Below are positions 35,418 through 42,809 of a stretch of DNA of 64,000 nucleotides, piece by piece (the stretch's first letter is position 1; each line of letters starts with the position of its first letter). The stretch comes from Flavobacterium acetivorans (lineage in GTDB: Bacteria > Bacteroidota > Bacteroidia > Flavobacteriales > Flavobacteriaceae). The stretch covers positions 1,984,001 to 2,048,000 of the forward strand of contig NZ_CP087132.1 of assembly GCF_020911885.1 (NCBI RefSeq). Reading direction: 5' to 3'. The notes beneath the pieces were generated by a model. The model was not told where the DNA came from and did no database searches. It was given only the letters and a program-made list of their open reading frames with translations. The translations under genes were made by a program, and so were the position numbers.

Positions 35418-35445
35418 AAACCTCAATAATTTCTTATTGAGGTTT
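35418..35445 (-). terminator. Terminator of the second YceI gene
   Basis: AAACCTCAAT pairs perfectly with ATTGAGGTTT around AATTTCTT, 23 bases past the stop codon. On the minus strand it ends in a run of T. Confidence 0.8.
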
Positions 35446-35467
35446 GGTGTATTTAAGTTTTCGAAAA

Positions 35468-36034
35468 TTACATTTTCAAAGAAACAGCTAATTCAAATTC
35501 ATCAGAAATAGCTTTATCTCCTAAGCTGTCAAAGAAACTTTTTGATCCGTATTTGATATCGTATTTTGTTCTGTCTACATTGAAAGTTGTAGCGGCAGTA
35601 TTACCGTTAACTTTAATATTAAAGTTTACTGGTTTTGTGATTCCTTTGATTGTTAAATCAGCAGTCACAGCGTATGTATCTTTGGCAGTCGTTTTAATTG
35701 TTTTGAATACTAAGGTTGAAGTTGGAAATTTATCTGTTCCAAAAAAATCGTCCGCTTTCAAGTGTCCATTTAGTTTTCCTTGGTATTCTCCTTTTAAGTC
35801 TGTTGCTGTTAATGAAGTCATATCAACTGTAAAAGTTCCTCCAGTTAATTTTTTTCCTTTAAAAACTAAAGCACCGTCTTTTAGGTTAACAGTTCCGTTG
35901 TGTTGTCCTGTTACTTTTTTTCCAACCCAGTTGATGGTACTTGCTGAAGCATCTACTTTTTTAGTTTGTGCTGTTACTGATGCAGTTGATAAAACTACTA
36001 CTAATGCTAATGCAATTGATTTTAAATTTTTCAT
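35468..36034 (-). CDS. YceI family secreted protein (copy 2 of a tandem pair)
   Basis: 188 residues with a signal peptide (MKNLKSIALALVVVLSTASVTAQ). The same domain as its neighbour is present: STINWVGKKVTGQHNGTVN, GGTFTVDMTSLTATD, HLKADDFFGTDKFPTSTLVF and VTADLTIKGITKPVNF, ending FELAVSLKM. The two copies are similar along the whole length, and their terminators also share sequence. It is 30 bases downstream of the nitroreductase gene and MarR gene, so it may belong to that regulated unit. Confidence 0.92.
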   Translation of the reverse strand: MKNLKSIALALVVVLSTASVTAQTKKVDASASTINWVGKKVTGQHNGTVNLKDGALVFKGKKLTGGTFTVDMTSLTATDLKGEYQGKLNGHLKADDFFGTDKFPTSTLVFKTIKTTAKDTYAVTADLTIKGITKPVNFNIKVNGNTAATTFNVDRTKYDIKYGSKSFFDSLGDKAISDEFELAVSLKM

Positions 36035-36063
36035 TTGTTTTAAATTTGATTTAATATTAATAA

Positions 36064-36696
36064 TTATAGTGTAAGAAATAATTCGTTGTTTGATTTTCTA
36101 ACTTTTTTGTAATGTTGGGTTGCGTCTTCTTCATGGCGGTATCCTATGGTTGCCATTACTGAGGCGTTAAGACCTAATGCTTCTAATCCCAGTATTTCAT
36201 TTACTTTGTCAGGAGCGAATCCTTCCATCGGCGTAACGTCAATTTTTAATTCGGCAGCGGCATTTAGTAAGTTGCCCAAAGCTAAATAAGTTTGTTTTGC
36301 TGTCCAAATATTTCTGGCTTCTTCAGGAAGTGAAGTGATGGCGGATTTCATGAAATCCATATAAGCTTTCATGCTTTCCACTGAAACTTCTCTTGTTTCA
36401 CTTACGTTTTGGAAGTAATTGTTGATACCTTCTTCTCCAAAGTTAGTTTCATTTGCAAAAATAATAAGGTGAGAAGCATCTACTACTTGGGATTGCCCCC
36501 AGGCGGCTTGTTGCAATTGTGATCTCAATTCCGGATTTTCAACTATAAGGACTTTATACGGTTGTAATCCGTATGATGAAGTACTTAGACGAATTGCTTC
36601 TTTTAGTGTATTAAGGTCTTCAGTAGCTATTTTTTTGGTGGCATCAAATTTCTTTGTTGCGTATCTCCAATTTTGATTTTTTATAAAAGTGCTCAT
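36064..36696 (-). CDS. NAD(P)H-dependent oxidoreductase, nitroreductase family
   Basis: 210-residue FMN enzyme, homologous to the product of the gene at 22453-23085. Its signs are QNWRYATKKFDATKKI, LSTSSYGLQPYKVLIV, WGQSQVVDASHLIIFA and TPMEGFAPDKVNEILGLEA. It probably reduces nitro-compounds or quinones with NAD(P)H. It lies 12 bases after the MarR gene and 30 bases before a YceI gene, so marR-nitroreductase-yceI can be read as one regulated unit. Confidence 0.9.
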   Translation of the reverse strand: MSTFIKNQNWRYATKKFDATKKIATEDLNTLKEAIRLSTSSYGLQPYKVLIVENPELRSQLQQAAWGQSQVVDASHLIIFANETNFGEEGINNYFQNVSETREVSVESMKAYMDFMKSAITSLPEEARNIWTAKQTYLALGNLLNAAAELKIDVTPMEGFAPDKVNEILGLEALGLNASVMATIGYRHEEDATQHYKKVRKSNNELFLTL

Positions 36697-36708
36697 GGTT
36701 TATAGGTA

Positions 36709-37161
36709 TTAATTTCTGTATTTTTCTAATAGGAAATTCAATTGTTCCAGTTCTTCAGAGTCTAATTTGTTTGAAAAAAGACTTTCGTGTTCAACTACTT
36801 TAGGATCTATTTCAGTCAGAATATCCAGCCCTTTCTGAGTAATTAGAACTTCAATTTTTCGGCGGTTTTCCGGGCAAACATTTCGTGTAACCAGATTTTT
36901 TAATAGTAATTTATCTACAAGTCGTGTGGTGTTACTCGTTTTGGCTAACATTCGCTCCTGAATCATACACATATTGGCAGGATTTCCTTTTTGTCCTCTT
37001 AAGATGCGTAAAACATTATATTGTTCTCCGGATATTTCATAAGGTTTCAAAATTTCATTAAAATTTTCTGTAATAACATTTTGGGTATACAAAACGTTCA
37101 GTATTATTTTTTTTGAAATGTCTAATGGAACTGTGCTTTTTATTTCGTCTTCAATTTTCAT
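36709..37161 (-). CDS. MarR family transcriptional regulator
   Basis: 150 residues with a winged helix-turn-helix: ISGEQYNVLRILRGQ, MIQERMLAKTSNTTRLVDKL, then the wing RNVCPENRRKIEVLITQKG. Dimerisation helices flank it. The start was set at the ATG at 37161 because the longer reading begins at a TTG within the promoter. MarR proteins often respond to phenolic compounds or oxidants. The adjacent nitroreductase is the likely target. Confidence 0.9.
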   Translation of the reverse strand: MKIEDEIKSTVPLDISKKIILNVLYTQNVITENFNEILKPYEISGEQYNVLRILRGQKGNPANMCMIQERMLAKTSNTTRLVDKLLLKNLVTRNVCPENRRKIEVLITQKGLDILTEIDPKVVEHESLFSNKLDSEELEQLNFLLEKYRN

Positions 37162-37186
37162 ATTTGTGCATATGTAATTTGTTGGC

Positions 37187-37194
37187 ACAAATGT
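37187..37194 (-). promoter_or_regulatory. Promoter -7 element TACATTTG of the marR unit
   Basis: TACATTTG on the minus strand matches TAnnTTTG, 25 bases upstream of the marR ATG. Confidence 0.6.
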
Positions 37195-37206
37195 AACACT
37201 TTTTTT

Positions 37207-37222
37207 ATTTGTATATACAAAT
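37207..37222. promoter_or_regulatory. Candidate MarR operator, 16-bp palindrome
   Basis: ATTTGTATATACAAAT is perfectly palindromic and lies 12 bases upstream of the -7 element, over the -33 region. A related inverted pair, ATTTGTGC and GCACAAAT, flanks the leader at 37162-37192. Both are typical of MarR sites. Confidence 0.7.
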
Positions 37223-37273
37223 AAAAGAGTGTTTTTTTTAAAAAAAAATATTTTTGACAGTAGAATTGAAAAG

Positions 37274-37297
37274 AAAACCTTTGCTGTAAAGGGTTTT
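37274..37297 (-). terminator. Weak terminator after the thioredoxin pair
   Basis: AAAACCTTT and AAAGGGTTTT form an imperfect stem around GCTGT, 115 bases beyond the DUF6132 stop codon. The position and the mismatch make this a weak call. Confidence 0.35.
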
Positions 37298-37412
37298 AGA
37301 GGCTATTATTTTTTTAAGTGTTTTTCTGAAACATTGATTGCTATGGCAGCATTTAGATAAAAAGTTTGCTATTCTACAATTTGGTCAATTGTATATAATT
37401 AGCCAAAAGGAG

Positions 37413-37607
37413 TTATTTTTTCTCTTTCTTGGTAAATAAATTGAAGAATAAACCACCTAAAAGGCTTCCGTATAAAGTAGAATTTAAAGGCTTTGAAGTT
37501 ATGGCACAACTACCGGAAAGACAGCCCACGTAATGATAATATAGGTAGCCACCGATGGCGCCAATGATTATTCCTAATCCTGTGATGATGATTGCTTTTT
37601 TATTCAT
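37413..37607 (-). CDS. DUF6132 small membrane protein
   Basis: 64 residues. The N-terminal AIIITGLGIIIGAIGGYLYYH is a membrane helix, followed by CLSGSCAITSKPLNSTLYG and a second hydrophobic segment GSLLGGLFFNLFT. The paired cysteines and this length match DUF6132 proteins found next to thioredoxin-like and rhodanese genes. Its ATG overlaps the thioredoxin stop codon (ATGA), so the two are tightly coupled. Confidence 0.85.
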   Translation of the reverse strand: MNKKAIIITGLGIIIGAIGGYLYYHYVGCLSGSCAITSKPLNSTLYGSLLGGLFFNLFTKKEKK

Positions 37608-37909
37608 TGATTGCTTTTCTCTAAGATAATTTTAATGAGGTTGTCTTTTTCTACAACCCCAGATTGTCTCCACAATTGTTTTCCGTTTTGGAATAAAATC
37701 ATCGTTGGCACACCTCGAACTTGGTATACCGAAGCCAATTGTTGGTTTTTATCCACGTCTATTTTGATGATGGAGATTCGATCACCCAAGTTGTCTTTTA
37801 CTTCTTTCAAAATTGGACCTAGCATCTTGCATGGACCGCACCAAGTGGCGAAAAAATCAACCAGCACGGGTTTTTCTGAATTTATGATTGTGTTGAAACT
37901 AGAATTCAT
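37604..37909 (-). CDS. trxA: Thioredoxin
   Basis: 101 residues. The redox site WCGPC is at residues 23-27, in LVDFFATWCGPCKMLGP. The cis-proline is in VRGVPTMILF and the end WRQSGV-type strand precedes the last helix. It reduces protein disulfides and persulfides with electrons from thioredoxin reductase. It overlaps a DUF6132 gene and is close to the sulfur-handling cluster, so a role in persulfide reduction is possible. I call trxA by family only; the genome may hold several. Confidence 0.92.
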   Translation of the reverse strand: MNSSFNTIINSEKPVLVDFFATWCGPCKMLGPILKEVKDNLGDRISIIKIDVDKNQQLASVYQVRGVPTMILFQNGKQLWRQSGVVEKDNLIKIILEKSNQ

Positions 37910-38134
37910 GGTGTTTTTTTTTAGTGATAAGCTTTAGTAAACTGATGCGAGTTTTAAAATTACAAAATTTATGACTTACTGATGAGGCTTGATTCGTTAA
38001 AAAGGATTTAACTTTTTTAGAAGTTATGTATCTTAAAAATGGTTTTTTTTATCATTGCAATGTTTTATAAAACAGGAAAATAAGGAAAAACAAGAACTGA
38101 ATCCCCAGAATCTATTTTACGAATAGAAGAGGAG

Positions 38135-38181
38135 AAAAAAAGTGTGTAAAAGAATTTGAATTCTATGTTACACACTTTTTT
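38135..38181 (-). terminator. Terminator of the sulfur operon
   Basis: AAAAAGTGTGTAA pairs with TTACACACTTTTT around a loop of about 18 bases. It lies just past the stop codon of the small membrane protein gene. The minus strand ends in a run of T, as the operon's last gene requires. Confidence 0.75.
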
Positions 38182-38184
38182 AAT

Positions 38185-38376
38185 TTATTTTTTATTTGGA
38201 ATACTACAACCATTGGGGCCGCAACCAAAATTAAATAGTGCTTGGAACAGGAAGAATATGCCAGATGCAATAAAAAACCATTCCTTGCTCACATAAGCCT
38301 GATAAAAAAGGAAGCCTGCAAAAGCTAAACGAAACAATCGCATGGCGTGCCAATTTGTAAAGAGTAATTGTTTCAT
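38185..38376 (-). CDS. Small membrane protein of the sulfur cluster
   Basis: 63 residues: a short polar start, a hydrophobic segment LFRLAFAGFLFYQAYV, then WFFIASGIFFLFQALFNFG and the tail CGPNGCSIPNKK with two cysteines. I recognise no named family; it resembles DUF2892-type or YgaP C-terminal-like small membrane proteins by size, and the Cys-containing tail suggests thiol or metal contact (inference). It starts 3 bases after the methyltransferase gene and ends at a terminator, so it is last in that operon. Confidence 0.75.
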   Translation of the reverse strand: MKQLLFTNWHAMRLFRLAFAGFLFYQAYVSKEWFFIASGIFFLFQALFNFGCGPNGCSIPNKK

Positions 38377-38379
38377 ATT

Positions 38380-39210
38380 TTATATTTTCTTTATTTTATA
38401 TTTTTCATCATAAGACACAATTGTTTGTAGTTCTTCTAATGGAATTTCTTTTTTGCTTACAATCAAAACTTCGGCAAAATCAGTGCTCATACTTACGTTA
38501 AGAACCTCATTTATCGCGGCAAATTTTTGGGTTACCGTAGTCATACAACCGCTGCAAGTAATTCCTTTGAATTCATAAAGGTTAACTTGTACGGTATTGT
38601 TTTTCTTTAATTCAAAAAATAATTCCGTATTGGCTCTTGGTGTAACAGAATTTTCGGCTTTTTCCATTTTTAAAAAAACAAAGGCATTTTTAAAAAGAGC
38701 TTCGTATTCTTGTTTGCTTCCGCCAAATGGTGGACTCACTTCAAAAGTTCTATTGAATAACAAGCCTGCCAAAATACCATTGTCGGCCAAAAGCTGATGC
38801 ATTTTCCACGCATATTTTTGACGCATCGTTGGAGGCAACGCGCAGAAAAAAGTTTGCTCGATGATCAAATCGTATTTTCCTTGATGCTCGAAGAAATCCC
38901 CTAATATGATTTGTATGTTGGGATTGTTTGCAAACTTTTGTTTTAAATTCTCAACTAAGGTTGGCGCTATATCAATAACACTAACATTGGTGAAGCCTTT
39001 TTCTAAAAGATAATCTGCTTCATAAGTATTACCACATCCGGGAATCAGAATGGCAGTATTTTTATTCTCTAAGCTGTCAATATAAGCTTTAATGGGTGGC
39101 GATACCTCTCCAAGATCCCAGCCAGTGGCCTTAGCTTTGTATTGGTTTTCCCAATATTCTTGATCTAATGGTCTTTCGCAGGATACCACACAGCATTGTT
39201 CCTTATTCAT
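38380..39210 (-). CDS. SAM-dependent thiol methyltransferase (TPMT-like) fused to a C-terminal metal-binding-like domain
   Basis: 276 residues. The first 200 form a TPMT-like class I methyltransferase: YWENQYKAKATGWDLGEVSP, AILIPGCGNTYEADYLLEKG (SAM loop), VSVIDIAPTLVENLKQKF and QTFFCALPPTMRQKYA. Residues from about 209 resemble a heavy-metal-associated domain, with Cys219 and Cys222 in ITCSGCMTTVTQKF, a compact CxxC. A Cys pair also occurs at the N-terminus (EQCCVVSC). TPMT relatives methylate sulfide, thiols, selenium or tellurium. It is in the operon with the persulfide dioxygenase. Confidence 0.85.
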   Translation of the reverse strand: MNKEQCCVVSCERPLDQEYWENQYKAKATGWDLGEVSPPIKAYIDSLENKNTAILIPGCGNTYEADYLLEKGFTNVSVIDIAPTLVENLKQKFANNPNIQIILGDFFEHQGKYDLIIEQTFFCALPPTMRQKYAWKMHQLLADNGILAGLLFNRTFEVSPPFGGSKQEYEALFKNAFVFLKMEKAENSVTPRANTELFFELKKNNTVQVNLYEFKGITCSGCMTTVTQKFAAINEVLNVSMSTDFAEVLIVSKKEIPLEELQTIVSYDEKYKIKKI

Positions 39211-39215
39211 TTTAC

Positions 39216-39419
39216 TTAATTTTTTTTGCGTGTATTGATATTAAAAGGGCTGTATAAAGGACAAAAGCTTACGAAGCTTGTAATCAAAAATATGATTGCA
39301 AATACGCCTAAAATCAAAGCCAGTGTGCCACTGATTGTATTAGTGAAATACAATATTCCTATAACTACAGCTATTAAAACCCTAATGATCTTGTCAGTTT
39401 GACCCATATTTTTTTTCAT
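39216..39419 (-). CDS. DUF2892 (YgaP-like) membrane protein
   Basis: 67 residues with two hydrophobic helices: IIRVLIAVVIGILYFTN and LALILGVFAIIFLITSFVSF, followed by CPLYSPFNINT, the CP-Y-x-x-x-N end typical of DUF2892. In YgaP such a segment anchors a rhodanese; here it is free-standing beside a rhodanese fusion. The start is the ATG at 39419. It lies 108 bases after the dioxygenase-rhodanese gene and 5 bases before the methyltransferase gene. Confidence 0.88.
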   Translation of the reverse strand: MKKNMGQTDKIIRVLIAVVIGILYFTNTISGTLALILGVFAIIFLITSFVSFCPLYSPFNINTRKKN

Positions 39420-39527
39420 GATATAAAATTTAAATGATTAAAATAGTTTGTAATTCTATAGTAAATTTAATTTATAATGTATTAATAATGTATTAATAAT
39501 GAGTTATTTTAGGGTTTATTTTGAATT

Positions 39528-40940
39528 TTAAAGTACTTTACTTTGACATACAAAATCAGTTTTGGGTACTTCGGTTTTTGCAATAGCATTAAAACCACCT
39601 TCAATTTCTTTGAAATTTCTAAATCCGCGAGCCTGTAGAATAGAAGCGGCAATCATGCTGCGATAACCACCGGCACAATGAAGAAAAAAGGGTTCTTTTG
39701 GGTCAATGTCTTTCAGCCAATTGTTTATGTTTGCTAATGGCCTGCTATAAGCTTCATCGATATGTTCAGCACTGTATTCACTTTCTTTTCGAATGTCAAT
39801 TACTTTGCTTTCGCCAATTTTTAGTTCTTTCGAAAATTCATCGGCAGTGATTCTATTCACGGTATCGATGTCTTTTCCAGTTTTTAACCAAGCTTCAAAA
39901 CCACCTTCCAGATGACCTATTAGATTATCAAATCCCACACGGCTTAAGCGAGTTACAGATTCTTCTTCCTGTCCAATTTCTGTTACCAGAATAATCGGTT
40001 GTTTTACATCGGCAATTAAAGCGCCTACCCAAGGGGCAAAATCACCTTCGATTCCTATGTTGATAGATTGCGGAATAAATCCTTTGGCAAATACCCCATT
40101 TTTTCTAGTGTCCAAAATTAAGGCTCCGGAATCTTCTACAACGGCTTCAAAATCGTTGGCTTTAATCGCTCTCATACCATGGTTTAAAACGGTTTCAAAG
40201 CTTTCATAACCTTGTTTGTTCATGGCCACATTCATACCAAAATATGCAGGAGGAGGCAATAAACCATCGGTAACTTCCTTGATGAATTCATCCTCGGTCA
40301 TATTGGCTCTCAAAGCATAATTTGTCGCTTTTTGTTGCCCTATAGTTGAGACGGTTTCTTTACTCATGTTTTTACCGCAGGCACTACCAGCGCCGTGTGC
40401 AGGGTATACAATAACATCATCCGCCAAAGTCATTATTTTTGTTCTTAGAGAGTGAAATAATATTCCGGCTAATTGCTCTTGTGTCATTGAAGCAGCTTTT
40501 TGAGCCAGATCAGGTCTTCCTACATCACCAATGAATAAGGTGTCTCCTGAGAATATAGCATGTTCTTTTCCGTTTTCGTCGATCAATAAATAAGTAGTGC
40601 TTTCCATGGTATGTCCGGGAGTGTGCAATGCTTTTATTTTGATTTTTCCAATGTTGAATTCCTTACCGTCAGTAGCTATGATAGCTTCAAATTCAGGATT
40701 GGCAGTAGGGCCATAAACAATTGGAGCTGTTGTTTTTTTACTCAAATCGACATGACCTGAAACAAAATCAGCATGAAAATGCGTTTCAAAAATGTATTTC
40801 AGCTTTACGTTGTCACGTTCTAATCGGTCCAAATAAGGCTGGACTTCTCTTAGCGGATCTATAATTGCTGCTTCGCCATTTGAAGTGATATAATAAGCAC
40901 CTTGTGCTAAACATCCGGTATATATTTGTTCTATTTGCAT
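39528..40940 (-). CDS. Persulfide dioxygenase-rhodanese fusion (MBL fold)
   Basis: 470 residues. The N-terminal metallo-beta-lactamase domain (1-260) resembles ETHE1-type persulfide dioxygenases: FETHFHADFVSGH (His54, His56, Asp58), ALHTPGHTMESTTYLL and FSGDTLFIGDVGRPDL. Phe replaces the second His of HxHxDH, as tolerated in this mono-iron class. Two rhodanese domains follow: the first (about 265-360) has no active Cys, and the second (370-470) has Cys422 in FLHCAGGYRS. It oxidises persulfides to sulfite and transfers sulfane sulfur. It is a gene of the Crp-linked sulfur cluster. Confidence 0.9.
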   Translation of the reverse strand: MQIEQIYTGCLAQGAYYITSNGEAAIIDPLREVQPYLDRLERDNVKLKYIFETHFHADFVSGHVDLSKKTTAPIVYGPTANPEFEAIIATDGKEFNIGKIKIKALHTPGHTMESTTYLLIDENGKEHAIFSGDTLFIGDVGRPDLAQKAASMTQEQLAGILFHSLRTKIMTLADDVIVYPAHGAGSACGKNMSKETVSTIGQQKATNYALRANMTEDEFIKEVTDGLLPPPAYFGMNVAMNKQGYESFETVLNHGMRAIKANDFEAVVEDSGALILDTRKNGVFAKGFIPQSINIGIEGDFAPWVGALIADVKQPIILVTEIGQEEESVTRLSRVGFDNLIGHLEGGFEAWLKTGKDIDTVNRITADEFSKELKIGESKVIDIRKESEYSAEHIDEAYSRPLANINNWLKDIDPKEPFFLHCAGGYRSMIAASILQARGFRNFKEIEGGFNAIAKTEVPKTDFVCQSKVL

Positions 40941-40965
40941 GATTTTTTAATTTTAGATTCTTATA

Positions 40966-40973
40966 CAAAGGTA
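40966..40973 (-). promoter_or_regulatory. Promoter -7 element TACCTTTG of the dioxygenase operon
   Basis: TACCTTTG on the minus strand fits TAnnTTTG, 25 bases upstream of the ATG at 40940. A Crp-like site is centred about 33 bases further upstream. Confidence 0.65.
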
Positions 40974-40995
40974 ATTCTTGTGTTTCAATTTTAAA

Positions 40996-41009
40996 GTGAC
41001 TATTGTTAC
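40996..41009 (-). promoter_or_regulatory. Crp/Fnr-like site upstream of the persulfide dioxygenase
   Basis: On the minus strand it reads GTAACAATAGTCAC, near-palindromic with arms GTAAC/GTCAC. It differs from the site at 41858-41871 at two positions only. It lies 22 bases upstream of the -7 element, where a class II activator would sit. Confidence 0.65.
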
Positions 41010-41024
41010 ACAATATGGTTTTAT

Positions 41025-41810
41025 TTAAAAGAAGATTTCTTTCGTAATGATGTAGATTCCCATTATTAATATAAACCACCCAAAGAGGGGTTTTAGTTTA
41101 GCTCCATCTATTTTTTTAGAAAGCTTGATTCCAATAAGCATTCCTATAAGGGCAATACTTGAAATCATAATCAAAAAGGGGTAGTCTATAGGCATGCCAA
41201 TGTACAAGTCACCAGCAAAACCAATACTGGAATTGATAAAAATGATTAATAAGGAAGTGCCAACAGCTTGTTTCATGGGTAAATTAGCAAAAAACAATAA
41301 AGCGGGAATGATTAAAAACCCACCACCGGCGCCTAAAAATCCGGTTACAATTCCAACTAAAAACCCAATTATTCCCAGCTGAATATAATTCGTTTTTGGA
41401 GGATTTACGACTGTTTTTGTTTTGCGTATCATCGATATGGCGGCAGCCATCATCAGTACCGAAAAAACAATCATAATCAGAAAGTTTTTGGATACTTCAT
41501 AGGATGCAATGGAGAAAATGGTCGAGGCAATTTTTGGAAAAATGACTTCTCGAATAATCAGGATGGAAACAATCGATGGAATGGCAAAATACATTGCCGA
41601 TTTGATTTTAAGATTCCCCAATTTATAATGACTAATACATCCAAAAAAGGAAGTGATTCCCACTATAAAAAGTGAATAACTGGTGGCGTTTTCGGGATCT
41701 ATTTTAAAGAGATAAACCAGAATAGGAATGGTGAGTATAGATCCTCCTCCTCCTATTAAACCCAAAGAAAGACCAATGATGATTGAAGCAAAATATCCTA
41801 AAAGTTCCAT
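41025..41810 (-). CDS. TauE/SafE family sulfite or sulfur-anion exporter
   Basis: 261 residues with seven to eight hydrophobic helices. The paired family motifs are GLSLGLIGGGGSILTIPILV in the N-terminal half and LVGIVTGFLGAGGGFLIIPA in the C-terminal half. TauE/SafE proteins export sulfite, sulfoacetate or related anions. Next to a persulfide dioxygenase, which makes sulfite, a sulfite exporter is the obvious reading (inference). It lies 84 bases upstream of the dioxygenase gene, with its own promoter and Crp-like site. Confidence 0.9.
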   Translation of the reverse strand: MELLGYFASIIIGLSLGLIGGGGSILTIPILVYLFKIDPENATSYSLFIVGITSFFGCISHYKLGNLKIKSAMYFAIPSIVSILIIREVIFPKIASTIFSIASYEVSKNFLIMIVFSVLMMAAAISMIRKTKTVVNPPKTNYIQLGIIGFLVGIVTGFLGAGGGFLIIPALLFFANLPMKQAVGTSLLIIFINSSIGFAGDLYIGMPIDYPFLIMISSIALIGMLIGIKLSKKIDGAKLKPLFGWFILIMGIYIITKEIFF

Positions 41811-41827
41811 TTATTTTTATTTTCTTA

Positions 41828-41835
41828 CAAAGGTT
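41828..41835 (-). promoter_or_regulatory. Promoter -7-like element AACCTTTG of the tauE-like gene
   Basis: AACCTTTG on the minus strand differs from TAnnTTTG only at the first base and lies 17 bases upstream of the ATG. A weak -7 element agrees with a need for an activator. Confidence 0.5.
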
Positions 41836-41857
41836 GTTTGTATTTAGTGCATAAACA

Positions 41858-41871
41858 GTAACATTTGTCAC
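41858..41871 (+). promoter_or_regulatory. Crp/Fnr-like site upstream of the tauE-like gene
   Basis: GTAACATTTGTCAC, 22 bases upstream of the -7-like element of the exporter gene and directly beyond the crp stop codon. Together with the site at 40996-41009 it gives the shared form GTAACAwTwGTCAC, at an identical distance from both promoters. Confidence 0.65.
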
Positions 41872-41882
41872 ATTGCGTCTTT

Positions 41883-42509
41883 TTATGTCAAAAGCTCGAT
41901 GTTATTGCGATACAATCTTACTAAACCACGTTGCTCCATTTTCTTGAGTAAACGCGAAATTACCTCTCTGGAAGTATTGAGTTCAATAGCAATTTCTTGG
42001 TGGGATAATTTTAATTCTTTACAGTCACACGCTTTGGCATGGCGTTTTAGGTAAAATTCCAGACGCTCGTCCATGGCTCTAAATGCGATATTATCTACTA
42101 CTTCGAGAATTTCTTCAAATCGGGAGCGATAGGTCATTATTACAAATTCATACCAACTGCGGTACTGCATCATCCATTTTTCCATGAGCGATAGCGGAAT
42201 CATGATCAGCTCGACATCTTCAACTACTTTTGCCATGATTTGGCTGGTCTGACTTTTGGTTGCACAAATCATAGAAACAGCACAGGCTTGACCCGGTTGT
42301 AAATAATACATAAAGAACTCTCCACCATTTTCTCCTTCGCGGTAAATTTTTACTTGTCCTTTGCTAATTAAAAGGGTATGGTTGATGTATTGACCAGTAC
42401 GCATAATTACATCGCCGGCTTTATAGGATTGCCAAATTGCATTTGATTCAATTTCATGGATAAGATCGTCCGAAAAGGAAGGGAATATTTTCTTTAAAGA
42501 ATGCTGCAT
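41883..42509 (-). CDS. Crp/Fnr family transcriptional regulator
   Basis: 208 residues. A cyclic-nucleotide-binding-like domain (about 15-120: YKAGDVIMRTGQYINHTLLI, GENGGEFFMYYLQPGQACAV) is followed by a dimer helix and a winged HTH: LKLSHQEIAIELNTSREVISRLLKKM. No iron-sulfur cysteine cluster of the Fnr kind is at the N-terminus. The start was set at the ATG at 42509; an ATG 23 codons upstream is possible. It is upstream of the sulfur genes on the same strand, and the two GTAACA-type sites make it their likely activator. Confidence 0.88.
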   Translation of the reverse strand: MQHSLKKIFPSFSDDLIHEIESNAIWQSYKAGDVIMRTGQYINHTLLISKGQVKIYREGENGGEFFMYYLQPGQACAVSMICATKSQTSQIMAKVVEDVELIMIPLSLMEKWMMQYRSWYEFVIMTYRSRFEEILEVVDNIAFRAMDERLEFYLKRHAKACDCKELKLSHQEIAIELNTSREVISRLLKKMEQRGLVRLYRNNIELLT

Positions 42510-42717
42510 TTGATGTTTTTTTAGAAAGATTTTTTGTTGGAGATACTGTAAAAGTAAGTTAAAAATTGAACATGGCATAGGAACTTTTTGAAACCAAAAA
42601 TGAAAATGGAAATAAAAAATTGATAATTATTTTTTATTCATTGTCTATAGATTTAATGGGTTAAATATTATGGATTTAACAGCTGATTTTATAGTTGATT
42701 GATTAATAAGGCTTAAC

Positions 42718-42729
42718 GAAAACGTTTTC
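42718..42729. promoter_or_regulatory. Palindrome GAAAACGTTTTC upstream of the rhodanese gene
   Basis: A perfect 12-bp palindrome, 81 bases upstream of the rhodanese ATG in the divergent spacer with the crp gene. Its regulator is unknown; the form is like that of a LacI or TetR site. Confidence 0.4.
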
Positions 42730-42809
42730 TTCGAATTATTCTCTAATTCATAAAGTGGCAGTACTGTCTTTGATAAAAACATTGTATTTTTACAAAAAAA
42801 AAGCACACT

